Assembly (NCBI GenBank): GCA_023228995.1
Contig: JALOAD010000105.1
Coordinates: 1-5,466 of the forward strand
DNA from: Candidatus Muiribacterium halophilum
GTDB lineage: Bacteria; Muiribacteriota; Muiribacteriia; Muiribacteriales; Muiribacteriaceae
Reading direction: 5' to 3'
Length of the DNA: 5,466 bases
Part shown: in pieces, positions 4,875 through 5,466 of the stretch
Position numbering within the stretch: position 1 is the stretch's first letter
Layout: every line of letters begins with the position of its first letter
The notes under the pieces: generated by a model
Told to the model about the DNA's origin: nothing
The model's input: the letters and a program-made list of their open reading frames with translations, nothing else
The model's database searches: none
Program-made: the position numbers and the translations under genes

Positions 4875-5466
4875 TAGTCATTTTTTACCATTTCTATTAA
4901 AAGGTGTTTTTCTTCATCCAAAAACTCAGCTTCAACCCATTTTGCATATTCATGTATATTATTGTCTGTTATTTTATCTTTATCTATTATATCAATAATA
5001 TAATATTTATGATCTTTTGTACTTACATTATTATTTATTTCAATTAAATCATCATTATATTTCAATGATTGTGTCATAATAACATCTTTATATTCTCCTG
5101 TATGAGTTAATACTTTATCATCAGTATTAACATCTTCTATAAATTTATCACCACCAATTGTTTTAATTTTGGTTCCTTTTGTCCAACAACCTGAACCATT
5201 TCCGATTGTACATCTTATTCCCCAAACACCAAGTTCTGATAATAATTCATATGTTTTAGGATTTGCTATGTTTCCAACCATCATAACTAAATTTTCTGGA
5301 TATTTAGTTTTCAACGATTTTATTAGGTTATGTAAATTATTTTGGTGACCATTAGCAATATCAATTAAGATATGTAATTTATTATTTTTTAGATGATTTT
5401 GTATATAATAACTTCTACTATTTACTTTTTCACCTGTAATATCACTCAAAAAAAGATCAGTCATAT
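4874..5466 (-). CDS. N-terminal part of GMP reductase/IMPDH-family enzyme fused to N-terminal split-intein half (5' end outside window)
   Basis: The reading frame reaches the right edge. The Met encoded at 5464-5462 is probably internal, because about 100 barrel residues expected upstream are absent. From that Met, residues 31-92 are extein: ILIDIANGH matches the ICIDVANGY strand of E. coli GuaC, NLVMMVGNIANPKT matches its CAGNVVTGE strand, and GVWGIRCTIGNGSG leads into the catalytic loop. The intein half starts at Cys93: CWTKGTKIKT (block A), with T149-x-x-H152 in STKDH (block B). It ends LLIEMVKND at residue 196. The product joins to the protein of 3158-3847 by trans-splicing to restore ...GNGSG-CLTTEK.... 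The gene presumably supports purine nucleotide interconversion during phage infection. IMP dehydrogenase remains an alternative, since the discriminating N-terminal region is not in the window. Confidence 0.87.
   Translation of the reverse strand, partial: MTDLFLSDITGEKVNSRSYYIQNHLKNNKLHILIDIANGHQNNLHNLIKSLKTKYPENLVMMVGNIANPKTYELLSELGVWGIRCTIGNGSGCWTKGTKIKTIGGDKFIEDVNTDDKVLTHTGEYKDVIMTQSLKYNDDLIEINNNVSTKDHKYYIIDIIDKDKITDNNIHEYAKWVEAEFLDEEKHLLIEMVKND
4877..5188 (-). other. Split intein N-terminal half (IntN, 104 residues)
   Basis: It begins at the Cys codon 5188-5186 directly after GNGSG, the splice junction. Block A is CWTKGTKIKTIGGDKFIEDV. VLTHTGEYKDV fits the following intein strands, and STKDHKYYIID holds the block B T-x-x-H. 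The C-terminal stretch IHEYAKWVEAEFLDEEKHLL resembles, from memory, the end of the IMPDH-1 IntN (about 101 residues). The reading frame stops one residue after KN-D, so no linker or endonuclease domain is fused. Confidence 0.87.

Noticed and set aside
5462-5464. ATG at the right edge as the true start of the N-terminal enzyme gene
   Set aside because: GMP reductase/IMPDH barrels need about 100 more residues before the IDIANG strand; the frame is open to the window edge, so this Met is most likely internal.

Overview
The window joins two kinds of DNA, and every supported gene is on the minus strand. The left part (about 1-2208) looks like an AT-rich Bacteroidota chromosome. It holds the start of a dihydroorotase with the DDQVHFREPG signature I associate with that phylum, a PiT-type phosphate transporter, and a DUF47/PhoU-like partner. 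In the direction of transcription the order is DUF47, pit, pyrC, tightly spaced. The pit gene carries an apparent one-base deletion near 861-862 that splits it into two reading frames.

The right part (about 2222-5466) looks like phage or other mobile DNA and is even richer in A+T. Starting at the right edge, it contains the N-terminal part of a GMP reductase/IMP dehydrogenase-family enzyme fused to an N-terminal split-intein half. Next come a 12-bp perfect hairpin and a free-standing homing endonuclease of the Vsr-like EDxHD type. After that, overlapping the endonuclease by 29 bases, comes a separate gene for the C-terminal intein half joined to the rest of the enzyme. This is a 'fractured gene': one enzyme encoded in two pieces with an endonuclease gene between them, rejoined only at the protein level by trans-splicing. 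The class is known from marine metagenomes, where the IMPDH-1 split intein is the closest relative I can recall. Here the intein sits directly before the catalytic cysteine, so that cysteine is also the +1 splicing nucleophile.

Downstream of the fractured gene lies a small phage-like gene that is broken, or read with TGA as a sense codon (2703-3156). It is followed by a 130-residue protein with the leader MKIRNGFVSNSSSSSFVI. Directly after that protein's stop codon comes a second copy of the leader, cut off after 22 residues. That truncation lies about 13 bases from the start of the chromosomal DUF47 gene, so 2209-2235 is either the edge of an integrated element or a chimeric assembly join. 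I see no tRNA, rRNA, CRISPR array or insertion sequence. No gene-free stretch exceeds 300 bases.
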